DNA from: UBA1723 sp045641625
Lineage (GTDB): Bacteria; Bacteroidota; Bacteroidia; Bacteroidales; Paludibacteraceae
NCBI GenBank assembly: GCA_045641625.1
Contig: JAZUHH010000081.1
Span: 1-64,000, forward strand
Direction of reading: 5' to 3'
Length of the DNA: 64,000 nt
Shown here: positions 11,301 to 18,472 of the stretch, piece by piece
Layout of the letters: the number at the start of each line of letters is the position of its first letter
Numbering within the stretch: position 1 is the stretch's first letter
Program-made: the position numbers and the translations under genes
Notes under the pieces: model-generated
What the model was told of the DNA's origin: nothing
Seen by the model: the letters and a program-made list of their open reading frames with translations, nothing else
Databases searched by the model: none

Positions 11301-12819
11301 ACGCTTTCTCCTTTGTAATTGTATTACATCCACTGTTAGCTTTTACCAACAATTTATTAAATTCTCCAAATTTAGTGTCACTTGTAAGAATTTCCTTTTT
11401 AGAAGTATCTTTTATTGCTGACGCATAATAAGACAGCTCTACTTCATGTTCGAAATCCTTGTCGGAAGATATCTCAACCAAGTTGTCTGAAAGTCCAAAA
11501 GTTCCATCTTCACACACTCTGTAATCAATATCACTTCTCCATTTTATGTCGGAATCGGATATTTGGTCATAAAACTTAATTGTTATCGGATCTGAATATA
11601 CCGTCTGATCAAATATATTTAGAGTTCCAGCTTGTCTCAATGTTATATTATTAAAGCTAAACTGAGCTTTAGAGAAATCAACAGAAAGCCCTTTGTCAAT
11701 AGTAAATTCTTCAACATCAGTCCAGTTGAAGAGGACAGCAACATTATACCATTCTTGTTGCTTCTCGTCATAATACTGCCATGTATATGAAGTGTTGAAG
11801 AACGCAGAATCCAAAGCTAATCCAGATGGATTTTTATAAATCAAAGAATCTCCATTAATATTTATATTCTTACAAGTTTTCTTATTATTATATATCTGGA
11901 TTGAATTTCCAAATTTTGGACGAGAGATAGCATAATAACTAATATCATTAGATTTTTCTCCGCAAGGTGTCGACTTCCATTTATAAGTAAATGTATTGTA
12001 ATTATCAAGTTTACAATTATTTACTATACGGTGTCTATTAGTTGCTCTATTACTAGAAGTGTTGTCAACGTAATTCTCGTCAGAGTTATAAGATACTTTA
12101 AGAGTTTCATTAGCAACGTTTTCTTCTGTTGTTACCCATTGAATACCACCATCGGTTTGCATTGCGATATACACACCTCCGATATAATATGAATACAAAG
12201 GTTTTCCACTGAATCCTCCACAATCTGATACATTGATAGATGTTAAATCAGAAAGAGTAAGTGAAGTTTCATGCGAAGCCCCGTTATCTCGGCTTCTGGC
12301 TCTTACGGCACACCATATAGAAATAGAAACATTTTCTATTTCTTTATTATCCAAATTTTTAGAAGATAATGTTTTGGTATATTCATTAAACGTCCAATAG
12401 AATTCAACCTTCTTCCCTCCAGGTGATAATTCGTCGACACTACTTGTACCTGTAGATGCCAATTTGTCAATATAATCGTCATACCCGAATTTTGTAGGGT
12501 TAGAATAAGAATCATTTTTATATGCAACTCTTATAACTTCCTCTGTTTTTGAACCATCAGTAAAAGTAAGGATTAATTTCTCTACTGCAATACCTACAGC
12601 ATCTGCATCTCTCTTATCGTTGGAGGTGTTCCATTTTACATAAGTTTTATATACACCTTTTGTGATGTCTATTTTATATTCTCCTCCAATTTTACTACAT
12701 ATTATCGAAGGATCTGTTCTTGAATCTATAGTCAGACCTCCATTAAAATCAACTCCTTTAGCACAATATCCTTGCACAAATACCCAAAGAGTACTTAAAA
12801 CTAATAAAAATCGTTTCAT
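2368..12819 (-). CDS. Giant T9SS-exported repeat protein (about 3,480 aa)
   Basis: The protein has a signal peptide (MKRFLLVL...GYCAKG) and a C-terminal type A T9SS sorting domain of about 75 residues with SIYPIPF and a final GSYIIKV...KAIKK, so it is predicted to cross the outer membrane by T9SS and stay on the surface. The body is a long string of Ig-like modules. At least seven carry the pattern Y-x-Y-x-W-x-x-S-x-D...W followed by YxRxx, as in SprB-like and other Bacteroidetes giant surface proteins. I chose ATG 12819 because the frame from 12855 overlaps the preceding gene and starts outside the signal peptide. It is the last gene of a transfer operon containing traN and topB, so a role as a mating adhesin is plausible but inferred. 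Base composition is AT-rich like the rest of the element. Confidence 0.87.
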   Translation of the reverse strand: MKRFLLVLSTLWVFVQGYCAKGVDFNGGLTIDSRTDPSIICSKIGGEYKIDITKGVYKTYVKWNTSNDKRDADAVGIAVEKLILTFTDGSKTEEVIRVAYKNDSYSNPTKFGYDDYIDKLASTGTSSVDELSPGGKKVEFYWTFNEYTKTLSSKNLDNKEIENVSISIWCAVRARSRDNGASHETSLTLSDLTSINVSDCGGFSGKPLYSYYIGGVYIAMQTDGGIQWVTTEENVANETLKVSYNSDENYVDNTSSNRATNRHRIVNNCKLDNYNTFTYKWKSTPCGEKSNDISYYAISRPKFGNSIQIYNNKKTCKNININGDSLIYKNPSGLALDSAFFNTSYTWQYYDEKQQEWYNVAVLFNWTDVEEFTIDKGLSVDFSKAQFSFNNITLRQAGTLNIFDQTVYSDPITIKFYDQISDSDIKWRSDIDYRVCEDGTFGLSDNLVEISSDKDFEHEVELSYYASAIKDTSKKEILTSDTKFGEFNKLLVKANSGCNTITKEKALSVYMLPTFPSDIVRRIDIKTYLDSKHDEIDQNSGLLINEPVFTEYGTDTDNYNSEFEISVNKGKTFTITGLEQGDYIVNDSIYKDVNSIDIFVNESSKFNIYKLNSLGCQSKTSIYVKVNVYGDINGNKPYQGKSIIYNCPNIDITTDEIDALFEPAVYADNKEKEPEYLYQYRKLGYSEWYQFNNNYVPFENYAIQVQRVAYFGKANDKFSSSNIITIYPISKPTIALSTDNKNFNTSKIDLCFYDSLYAKILSTNVDTTKSIYWRIDNGDLLVLGKPINGVYKLTSGIGSGVKNISLAVCDGTVFSNSVKASAPDTLILDIRGDLQINTECVNAGDTIKIKRNNISDNADYFFLQNNETSLSVVLSETTKYLNVVKSQNGCNVEDTVRVKVDKTINPTKLRIGNDTYDSGATIEVCADKSITLTSENPTDNLLYSFKDITNSNDVEYSIATKKLQYISFDKKDNLYTILRQSQVNKQCFGKVDTFFFKTYPEFNFVLDATSSAGKSSTNERTGRNIFSPYCKGDGDTITFTSNSISREGGSGEYIYHVSSSSKPDSAIFSGDFDGSFSIEFPEVTRNSYYVRIYDRNCPSYWSTYSYTYMGSTGEATGLSFSNIVDINDFSNVTYTDGSGNTDIKDLKKGKGETDWEITVNDNIGTKWNYIVSAVGLNSEPETPSCPKSRPETESTVIITPDNTDASLTLYRWAFLDNCKTQCSASIDIPFHCSNGWGNIEQFGIALNTDGEEKQTTYVGCDGTTVKVTTDIEDLPKTKGGLFYDLNSFADIENKVSYQWQQKIGNSYWLNIEGATKSSAEIEINSNEVKYVRCIITYNGDKLTSNNTITIYSEQTVKSVPLYGVNNTTSTKVCEGSSINALYLELSKEYPIATTGKTTNIQYVWEYSTDNKNWSVLGNDKTQEFYISETNSYKTDFFANKIDKETYIRCGIKFNSCPTTVYSYLYTIKIDDSINRYPLHDKNGISYVRLISNPIINGSAGSLEFVTNYQVDEYKSSYTWGAVTEERSKFINVDSLSRVSVSTKEWGLEYFSAGLHQATIQKKHIEGCESAIDTFSYELFEQMSVTNLNDSIFEYNLCKLDTIKSIIISGYGGDYREDVKPQIQWYIKSGSYEGSIEKANIYLHYDSITIETHKGAFSFLINGLVAYQDLSLYATIHSGNYPVDITTPIITVNVIPELKASGIYNDGGSICYNTLPILTEKEKSTGGTGNYTYSWQRSFDDKETWEDLTNEGGETYTGVSTESLKANAWYRRIVSENCTSSLSVGENANKYITSYSNPEKYYSSSSDVKVIVKDSFYTDADKVLLNIKDKTIVVATNEEINIKYNTTASSHIQSSYFVIRNDNNEIIDTLVSKEKLDENITSNIVATDKAKYKEGNYYYTLTKYNKLDNCPSFSDTFVVAVIDGGVIEFENLTKVKKNEYWMCRMDSIGVIKSLNRSDKINRYQWFMFDENERKGYYLNSKESNIQVNTESVNVDNTNVATIIKGDDFDGEEKLFKFVREGFYEGSTKPVSTDTLYLHVAGNIKNQDLTVSISPKYAEICGDVDRINIDVEIDSSAIADKNFGALKFFSNKGAGDSNGKTFRTYWESAYGNGQDGIKDELWGKIDGSENFATRFNRTQSLEINDITVDKMSYRFVMDDGCTRNYTYASVSVLEYDSIGSFIFEKHDESAKKFVSTDYIEIGDSIRIVYKHISGSSPKVNWYDSEECDSCKVFSANSDDLQNHFTIGNVKESDQLYISLDIQGEIMGNTCEGKRERVPLVVYPSCNGGKIVANEDKICKDGDYSIINSYLPASGGDGKFEYSWQYSFDLDKNSWSTIENSNNVYLEADLLNSVTKGNDVIYIRRKATNRGGGNVFSNTVTLERYEEFISGSLSFSDSVNKADFCFDDMDSIPTIVSTLPIGGKGKETGYTYMWAIAVNSLAFDTIKSENSNSFAISKHLDELKIDSLNENSIQVKCIYNDTYNMCNSVESEPITFIIHSQVQTPSIHQGGNDCDSELALICVDDSINYTYKWNQYHDGGVFSGEVDNCIKLFRKGQGVVDVIEYGVVGTHKITGCKTKEYRFNPNTIPVLQQQEIIEIDTICFGSDFIINLPSATGGVGDKKYQWLQSEDDEIYTEITDGNSPALTLHSVSKMSYYKRVVTDACNEIITDAIKINVSDTIKQISVDISNYQCQGSDITVSISDSTTNGNILRVYNLTALGSLDGKLSDHDIELNETNKVGVISGFNSDVNTYAYTTFDSKLKCHSSIVKKDVINKPHVKASYANINADSYTPCNETKFTIIGENAVETSLIGYVLNGDKEDVGFKYKWYTSKDGKDFGLVSNENKKDLTLEIVDTLYVTRIVDNTCGETATSDTLKFVGKKLLEFAPQMEVITSYVNNADGEVTIKSSSFANCILSGDGGADTINTSGIKYGVVLPYSAKRYQDSMLYVLNTSGECYRPFRIKPLMGNKIDTDCKDMTITASNIEGLNDDATLISSVWSIQQVNLGEWYEINDNNGYKIDDLGNIIISSDDKGRSFRKDVSYQASDNLVYVINSNILFASLSAPGLSVITMDSSSSYVRKINYHYIQKLRNQKVVLVDTIVGNYNKIVLEISTDSKKYVESGSLEVHNGIVRFDALDNVNASYRIVATNSCGISTSESFYVENIEERFIDDDDIEIIPAKCKGDNAFIRCYDNANHGTGRYDYSYEFIPHKGASYSRLYAIDKYFEDGSFFDDGSRYEQGKTQRQICVFGVNGNIEVLITRYDTETGVNAIKQVTLYQDSVKSDFSLSLDNRNITYSYSELEEIDINEGERISLINSSENATKYSWDIHWHDHPFIENSKGQYDMKTDNENPSMYVYSEGYYDIILVASNENCKDTLRYNNALFIAQSGNNTLRSATMPMMFFNLENPNGKDDESNSNVSIYPIPFDSELHIDYKDEFDYFIFNELGKEIAVGSATDNVVISTAQFPVGSYIIKVNDVVTKAIKK

Positions 12820-12826
12820 ACTTTTT

Positions 12827-13378
12827 TTAATTATTCCAAACATATTTAATACCAAATGTAAACATTGGTTTTACATAATTCTCAGCAGATGAAAAAAGCA
12901 AATACTGTTGTGCTTTTAACGACAGATTTAGTCTGCTTGTTGGATAAAAATCCATTTGAAATCCTGTATTAGCACCATAACACAAAGTTTTTATTGTCCC
13001 ATTTTGGGGAACATCAGCACTCCATGTGTCATGTCCAATGTTAGCTCCGAGCGTCCAGTTGAGAAATAGCCAGTTTGTCGGATGGACAAATGCCCAGTCA
13101 ACTCCTCCTCCAAATAAAAAATCATTAGAGAAATCAGAGACTCCAAATACAGCTTTTTCCTGATCAATCTCTATAGAAACTGCCAAATTAGAATTTAGAC
13201 ACAAAGACCAATCAAGTCCATATCCAATTTTATTTTTTGTTCCAATTCCGACTCTTGCTCCAGCCATTTGCATGCCTTTATTATGCAAAAGACTAGAAGA
13301 TCTCTTAAATCCATCATCTTGAGCATTGGTAGTTATCACACAAAGCATACAAAATAATGCTAATATTATCTTCTTCAT
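12827..13378 (-). CDS. Small outer-membrane beta-barrel protein, TraO-like
   Basis: About 183 residues with a signal peptide ending in TTNAQ and alternating aromatic/polar strands through to a C-terminal barrel strand ending in W-N-N. Size and the closing segment (barrel strand, 'LNLSLKAQQYLLF', then a final GIKYVW) resemble TraO of Bacteroides conjugative transposons, an outer-membrane component of the transfer apparatus. The GTG at 13381 touches the upstream stop; ATG 13378 directly begins the signal peptide and is preferred. It lies between a lipoprotein gene and the giant secreted-protein gene. A PorP/SprF-type barrel is the alternative, but those are usually near 300 residues. Confidence 0.6.
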   Translation of the reverse strand: MKKIILALFCMLCVITTNAQDDGFKRSSSLLHNKGMQMAGARVGIGTKNKIGYGLDWSLCLNSNLAVSIEIDQEKAVFGVSDFSNDFLFGGGVDWAFVHPTNWLFLNWTLGANIGHDTWSADVPQNGTIKTLCYGANTGFQMDFYPTSRLNLSLKAQQYLLFSSAENYVKPMFTFGIKYVWNN

Positions 13379-13381
13379 CAC

Positions 13382-14383
13382 TTATTTGTTTTCTATAGTT
13401 TTATTTACCCATTCACTCCAACAACCTTTTGAATCTAAACATCTTACAGCTACGTTGTGATTTCCTGCCTTATTGAAAGAATGCTTGATCTCTGATAATT
13501 TTGTTGGAGCTATCAATTCTCCAGACAACGCAGTCTCTTCAATGTAGAAATCTTTATTGTTTGACATTTCCCATACGGATTGTGAATTTTGATATACACT
13601 GTAATACTTAATTTTATTCTCGTGTTCCTTTATCTTCCCATCGAATAGGTATTCATACATCACAATGTCGTCACCATCTAAGTCTGTACCAAATGCTGAA
13701 ATAGAATAATCCATATTATTCCCATCTAACTTATGAAAGATGAAATCAGCAACTGGTTGATTGTTGGGGTATATTTGAACAAAAAAATTAAAATAACTTT
13801 CTGAACCAAAAGTATTAGTTGCTGTAAGTTTTAGATTTACTTGATACAACCCCGAAGTTTTCATCCAAGACCATGATTTTGTGGTGTCTCCGTTAAGAAA
13901 ATCCACTATCCCATTCTTAGACAATTCCTCAAAAGACAAGACTATTTGTGTTTTTTCGTCAATCTTTTTTTCTTGTTCTATTTTGATTTCAAGATTCTTG
14001 AAATCTTTCTGTATATCAAATTTCTGTCTGTCATATTCAAGGATTTGGGGACAGTTGAAATAATAACTATCGTAGGCAATGGAATTACTCAGGTTTTTAT
14101 ATGTTAATGATGGAATTGTAGCTTCCAAAACATAACTAAAATCACAGCCATAATAGTCATCCAAAGTAATGTCTATTGTTTTCTTTTCACCAAAATGAAG
14201 TAAAACGTTGCGAAATTTTGAATCTTCAGTGTAAATGGTAGTGTCTCCCTCTACTTTCCCTACAGAAATTGTTGGTGGCTCTCCAAACTCACTGAAATAA
14301 TCTTCTCTTGAATCACAACTACTAAGAAAAGCAAATCCTAGTAATGCGAGACATTGAAAATAAAAATTATTTCTACCTATCAT
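13382..14383 (-). CDS. Lipoprotein with PKD-like domains, transfer operon
   Basis: The N-terminus has a hydrophobic stretch and lipobox LSSC, so Cys is predicted to be acylated. Residues about 110-210 and 215-330 look like two Ig/PKD-type beta domains (Y-x-V-x-L-x-x-T-x-x-N-x-F-G-S and F-N-K-A-G-N-H-x-V-A-V-R-C-x-D-x-x-G). It begins 7 bases after topB and its stop abuts the TraO-like gene, so all are co-transcribed. In CTnDOT-type elements a lipoprotein (TraQ) follows TraO and TraP, but I see no TraQ signature here. Function is unknown; periplasmic or surface attachment in the mating apparatus is a guess. Confidence 0.72.
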   Translation of the reverse strand: MIGRNNFYFQCLALLGFAFLSSCDSREDYFSEFGEPPTISVGKVEGDTTIYTEDSKFRNVLLHFGEKKTIDITLDDYYGCDFSYVLEATIPSLTYKNLSNSIAYDSYYFNCPQILEYDRQKFDIQKDFKNLEIKIEQEKKIDEKTQIVLSFEELSKNGIVDFLNGDTTKSWSWMKTSGLYQVNLKLTATNTFGSESYFNFFVQIYPNNQPVADFIFHKLDGNNMDYSISAFGTDLDGDDIVMYEYLFDGKIKEHENKIKYYSVYQNSQSVWEMSNNKDFYIEETALSGELIAPTKLSEIKHSFNKAGNHNVAVRCLDSKGCWSEWVNKTIENK

Positions 14384-14390
14384 ACATTTA

Positions 14391-17129
14391 TTATTTTTTA
14401 TTGTTCGGAAACAACATGGTTACATTATCCCCATACGGAGCTTCTTTTGAAATGCTTAATCCTGCGGTATAAGTATCTGAACCGTCTTTTTTTGTAAAAG
14501 TAAGACCTTCAATCTTCTTACTTTTGCATAAGATTTTAATCTCGTCTTCAGTTAAGACATGACCGTTTTTGTTCATAAACACTTTGAAGTCGCCTTTCGC
14601 ACATCGATATACGACATTAGCTTTGTAAACGGAGTCTCCGCAGAACGGACATTTGCAGATTTCTGTGTGTTCTACAGGTTGTGCATTAGGATTCTTGAAT
14701 ACAAGATTGTCGCTTTTCTCATTCTTAGGATTTTTTTCTATCTCAACATTGAGTGTGACATTTTCTTCCTCATTAGAATCTTTTTTCTTTATCGTAAAGA
14801 CGATGTTCTCAAGTTTCTTTTGTTCACATAGAGTTTTGATCTCTTCTTCTGTGAATTCATGATTGCTACGAGTCCTGTATACAAAGAAATCTTTGTTCTT
14901 GCATCTATAGATTTTGTCATACGAATAGACAGAGTCTCCACAAAAAGGACATTTGGCGACTTCTTTATGTTCTACTTCGTCATTATACAACTCTATTTTT
15001 TTTGTGGCAGAATTGTACCTTACCTTAGCAGTAAATGCAGTTCCATCTTTCTTTACCATGTTTAGAGCTTTATCGATTTGATGTGATCCTGTCAATAAAG
15101 CAACACATTCGTCCTCGGTAATAATATGCCCCAAGAAATTATATGGAATCGAAAATGAACATTTCTTTTCAAGAGCTTTTTTACAACAAACTCCATATTT
15201 TGTTTCTACTATAGGAGAACCACAAGCAGGACAAGTATAGTTGCCGTTCAATAGTTTGACTCTTTCAGCATCAGCATTCGGTTTCGATGCATATTGTTCT
15301 TTCAATTCATTCATAATTCCTACACTGAAATTTTTTATTTCATCGTAGAATTTGGCAATGTCATATTCGCCATCTGCCATTTTGTTCAATTTCAACTCCC
15401 ATTCGCCAGTCAGCTTTGGTGAAGAAAAATTGTAATTCTTAATCTGATCATACACATATAGACCATCTGCCGTTGGAATAAGGTATTTTTTATTTTGAAC
15501 CTCGATGAATTTTCCGACTTTAAGACTTTCTATAATTCCAGATCGAGTGGCAGGAGTTCCGATTCCGCAATCTTTCATTGCTTTTTGCAATTCTTTCTCA
15601 TCAACCACACTTCCTGCCGTTTCCATCAATTTAAGTAAAGAAGCTTCTGTCAAAAGAGAAGGTTTTTGAGTCATCTTATCTTTAATCTCCTTTTTTGATA
15701 CAGGCACATGAGTTTTAGCTTGCAGATTAGGCAATGTCTGGTTATCCTCGTCATCAGATTCCTTTTCGTCGTCTTCCTTACCTATTTTTGCAGTTCTCCA
15801 TCCTAAGTCGGTATATGTACTGCCACTTGATTTGAAATAATCCATTGTGTCATGAAACATAAAGGAATATGTCAGCACATTTTTCTTTGCTGGAGGTAAT
15901 AGAGCCATGACTAGCTGAGTCGCAATCATGTCATATACCTTTCTTGATGTCTGATCTAAGCCATCTAACTTATCCAGGTTCTCAAAAGTTGGAATAATCG
16001 CATGATGATCCGTAAGTTTCGTATTGTCAAAACAAGTCTTTTGGATTCCTTTCTCCTTAAGCAGATTAAAACTCTTGTCTTGAGATCCGTTGAACACACT
16101 TTTCAAAGAATCGATTTTTGCTGATATTTCTGGAATCATATCAGTAGCAAGATAACGGCTATCTGTTCGGGGATATGTCAAAAACTTCTCCTCGTACATC
16201 TTTTGAATACAATCCAATGTCTGTTGGGCAGACAGATTGAATTTTTTATTGGTAGCCTGTTGCAATGCTGTCAAGGAATATGGCAATGGTGCTTTTTCTG
16301 ATATTTCTTTTGACTCTTTGTTCTCAAGAAATATTGTGTCTTTAACCATGTCTAACACCTGTTGTGCTTCTTCCTTTGTATTGAATTTAGTAGGATAATA
16401 TGCCTTAAACTCTGTGCCTTCTTCATTTTTTAATAACAACTGAAGAGTAAAATACGGAGTAGGAATAAAATCTTTATTCGCTTTGTATCTCTCAACAATA
16501 AAAGCCAAAGTTGGAGATTTCACTCGTCCTACATTTGTGATTTTGCTGTTGTTAATTGAGAACCCGACGGTTGCATTAACTCCCATAACCCAATCTGCGA
16601 TTGCTCTTGCTTTAGCTGATTTTGCTATGTTGTCAAATTCAGATCCATGATGCAATTTAGCGAAGCCATCCTTAATTGCGGTCTCTGTAAGGGATGATAT
16701 CCATAATCTTTTTACAGGCTTGTTTGTTTTTGTCCAGTTATAAATATATCTGAAGATGGCTTCTCCTTCTCTTCCTGCATCGGTCGCACATACGATTTCC
16801 TCGGCTTCTTTGAACAAAGTCTTTATCGTATTGGCTTGCTTTTTGGCAGATGCGTCTCCCTTTAGTTCATACTTGAAATCATCAACAGAATTGGGTATGA
16901 TAGGAAAAATATCGTAAGTCCAACGTACCTTTCCTTTATCTGTCAAGAATCTCGCTTTTTGTTCTTCATTCAGATAGACTTCTGTGTCACACAACCCAAC
17001 AAGATGTCCGAATGCCCAGGTCACCTGCCATCCGTTCCCTTCCATATATCCATCTTTAGTCTGTGTAGCTCCTAACACTTTAGCAATGTCTCTGGCAACA
17101 CTTGGTTTTTCGGCTAAAACTACTTTCAT
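14391..17129 (-). CDS. topB: DNA topoisomerase III (type IA), mobile-element form
   Basis: This 912-residue type IA topoisomerase begins with the TOPRIM domain (VVLAEKPSVARDIAKVLG), has DAGREGE near residue 105 for metal binding, and the active-site Tyr in TYPRTDSRYL near residue 317. After the core come a zinc-ribbon-like CPACG...CC pair and three topoisomerase C-terminal repeats, two of which begin with CPFCGDSVY. TopB relaxes or decatenates DNA; copies of this kind are standard cargo of Bacteroides conjugative elements. It starts 2 bases after the upstream gene and lies in the tra operon. The tandem CPFCGDSVY units look like a recent internal duplication. Confidence 0.95.
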   Translation of the reverse strand: MKVVLAEKPSVARDIAKVLGATQTKDGYMEGNGWQVTWAFGHLVGLCDTEVYLNEEQKARFLTDKGKVRWTYDIFPIIPNSVDDFKYELKGDASAKKQANTIKTLFKEAEEIVCATDAGREGEAIFRYIYNWTKTNKPVKRLWISSLTETAIKDGFAKLHHGSEFDNIAKSAKARAIADWVMGVNATVGFSINNSKITNVGRVKSPTLAFIVERYKANKDFIPTPYFTLQLLLKNEEGTEFKAYYPTKFNTKEEAQQVLDMVKDTIFLENKESKEISEKAPLPYSLTALQQATNKKFNLSAQQTLDCIQKMYEEKFLTYPRTDSRYLATDMIPEISAKIDSLKSVFNGSQDKSFNLLKEKGIQKTCFDNTKLTDHHAIIPTFENLDKLDGLDQTSRKVYDMIATQLVMALLPPAKKNVLTYSFMFHDTMDYFKSSGSTYTDLGWRTAKIGKEDDEKESDDEDNQTLPNLQAKTHVPVSKKEIKDKMTQKPSLLTEASLLKLMETAGSVVDEKELQKAMKDCGIGTPATRSGIIESLKVGKFIEVQNKKYLIPTADGLYVYDQIKNYNFSSPKLTGEWELKLNKMADGEYDIAKFYDEIKNFSVGIMNELKEQYASKPNADAERVKLLNGNYTCPACGSPIVETKYGVCCKKALEKKCSFSIPYNFLGHIITEDECVALLTGSHQIDKALNMVKKDGTAFTAKVRYNSATKKIELYNDEVEHKEVAKCPFCGDSVYSYDKIYRCKNKDFFVYRTRSNHEFTEEEIKTLCEQKKLENIVFTIKKKDSNEEENVTLNVEIEKNPKNEKSDNLVFKNPNAQPVEHTEICKCPFCGDSVYKANVVYRCAKGDFKVFMNKNGHVLTEDEIKILCKSKKIEGLTFTKKDGSDTYTAGLSISKEAPYGDNVTMLFPNNKK

Positions 17130-17131
17130 GT

Positions 17132-17722
17132 TTAATATCCAGTTAAGAAATTAGGTTTGAATCCTTTGTGGTTTTCATAATAGTCGACATAACTACTTGC
17201 GTCCATCGCAGGAACAAGAAATTCGTCCAGAAAATCACTCTTTGTGTTATAAAGATTCTCTAGTTGATCAAATACATGATTCTGAAAGATCTCGACATTC
17301 TGTTTTCTCTCTTCTTTAGGGTAAAGAAAATCAATATAACCGTCTATAGCTCCACTTTTGTATGCACATACAGCAGTGCAACAGTGTGAGTTGTCGGAAT
17401 CGGAATATTGGTTCACTTCATTCAAATGAACAAAAGTTTTGTTCTCACTCTCCCAAGCTCTTCGCTTCATTTCTTTAATAGCTCGGTGAGCTTCTCTAAA
17501 TATCTTATGCTCGTCCTCATATTCACCTTCCCACTCAGAAAAGGGAGCACCATCATATAATCCTTTATCGTTGAGAAAATATATTCTACGAGGTGTTGTA
17601 TGATGCAAAAGGTAATATCCTTCTGTATGAGGAATCACAAACACGCTTTTTAGCTCAGCAACATCGACACTTCCGTCATCCTTTCTTGTTCTGAGTTCAG
17701 TAAATGCTATCTTTAAACCCAT
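17132..17722 (-). CDS. Hypothetical protein upstream of topB
   Basis: This 196-residue soluble protein has no recognised domain. It is rich in aromatic and acidic residues (for example WEGEYEDEHKIF) and has a Cys-containing segment HCCTAVC near residue 115. There is no signal peptide. It sits 8 bases after the LRV-repeat gene and 2 bases before topB, so it is made with them. Some accessory role in the element's DNA processing is possible from position only. Confidence 0.75.
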   Translation of the reverse strand: MGLKIAFTELRTRKDDGSVDVAELKSVFVIPHTEGYYLLHHTTPRRIYFLNDKGLYDGAPFSEWEGEYEDEHKIFREAHRAIKEMKRRAWESENKTFVHLNEVNQYSDSDNSHCCTAVCAYKSGAIDGYIDFLYPKEERKQNVEIFQNHVFDQLENLYNTKSDFLDEFLVPAMDASSYVDYYENHKGFKPNFLTGY

Positions 17723-17730
17723 AAACGAAT

Positions 17731-18381
17731 TTATTTAAAAATGTTCATTATGTTTTCTATTTCACTTCTACCTACATTCTCCATATCCTCGTCCTCTTCA
17801 AGTCTTTTCTTGATTGCATTTGGAGTGTGTATGTTTTCCAAAACTGCATAGCGGACATCCTCACTTTCGTCATCAGCCATGGATGTCAAAACCTCTTTAG
17901 GTGTTCTGTCGTTTTCAGCAACTGAAATTCGGACTTGTTCATCCTCGTCATCTGCTAGCAAAGCATAGATTTGCTTAGGCAATCTATCTTCAGCCAAGTT
18001 TCGCCTTACTTCTATATCGTCGCACTTAGCGAGCTTTGTATAAAGTTCAAGGGATACATTAGCTGGAGTTTTAGGATTTCGAGCCACATGATACTGAACC
18101 CAATTAAGAGGATCGTTAGCCATAAGAAAAAGAAGGTCTACAGTTACTTTTTCGTTATCGGCAAGTCCTGTCTTGATACTCTCATTGTCAATGCAAGCAA
18201 AATGACGCATTGTCTCTAAATCCTCACAGAATCTTCCGATATCTGACAGTGTCCATGTATCGTCTTCTTTGGCTAAGAAGTCAATAATCTCATCCAACTC
18301 TGCTAAAGTGAAGTTGCCGTCAAGAACGAAATTTACTCGCTCTTCACCATTCATCTTTACCAACTTTTTTAGATTCACCAT
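17731..18381 (-). CDS. LRV/HEAT-like repeat protein
   Basis: Residues about 85-190 contain at least four tandem repeats of roughly 24 residues built as L-[AS]-x-D-x-x-x-x-V-R-x-x-[VL]-A-x-[ND]-x-x-[TL]-P, matching the leucine-rich repeat variant (LRV) family of alpha/alpha superhelices. Such repeats are protein-binding scaffolds. The N-terminal 80 residues are helical and unrecognised. There is no signal peptide, so it should be cytoplasmic. Its place between traN and topB suggests an adaptor used by the element; the partner is unknown. Confidence 0.82.
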   Translation of the reverse strand: MVNLKKLVKMNGEERVNFVLDGNFTLAELDEIIDFLAKEDDTWTLSDIGRFCEDLETMRHFACIDNESIKTGLADNEKVTVDLLFLMANDPLNWVQYHVARNPKTPANVSLELYTKLAKCDDIEVRRNLAEDRLPKQIYALLADDEDEQVRISVAENDRTPKEVLTSMADDESEDVRYAVLENIHTPNAIKKRLEEDEDMENVGRSEIENIMNIFK

Positions 18382-18472
18382 ATTTTGATTTTATTTTGTT
18401 TTATCAAATTACGCACGGAAGTGTGCAATATTTAGGCATAACTTTATGTATTTCTATACCCAAGTGTTAAAG

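Noticed and set aside
3072..12527. Many 60-130 codon frames on either strand inside the giant gene
   Set aside because: They overlap a continuous 3,480-codon frame with signal peptide and sorting domain, have no motifs, and arise from low stop density in shifted frames.
2368..12819. CRISPR array or long DNA tandem repeat in the giant gene
   Set aside because: Repeats exist only at the protein level (Ig-like modules); no regularly spaced identical DNA units were seen anywhere in the window.
12820..12855. Upstream start (12855) for the giant protein
   Set aside because: It overlaps the preceding gene and places 12 extra residues before a normal signal peptide.
13382..14383. TraQ assignment for the lipoprotein
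   Set aside because: Twice the usual size and no DUF3872-type segments; position alone is not enough.
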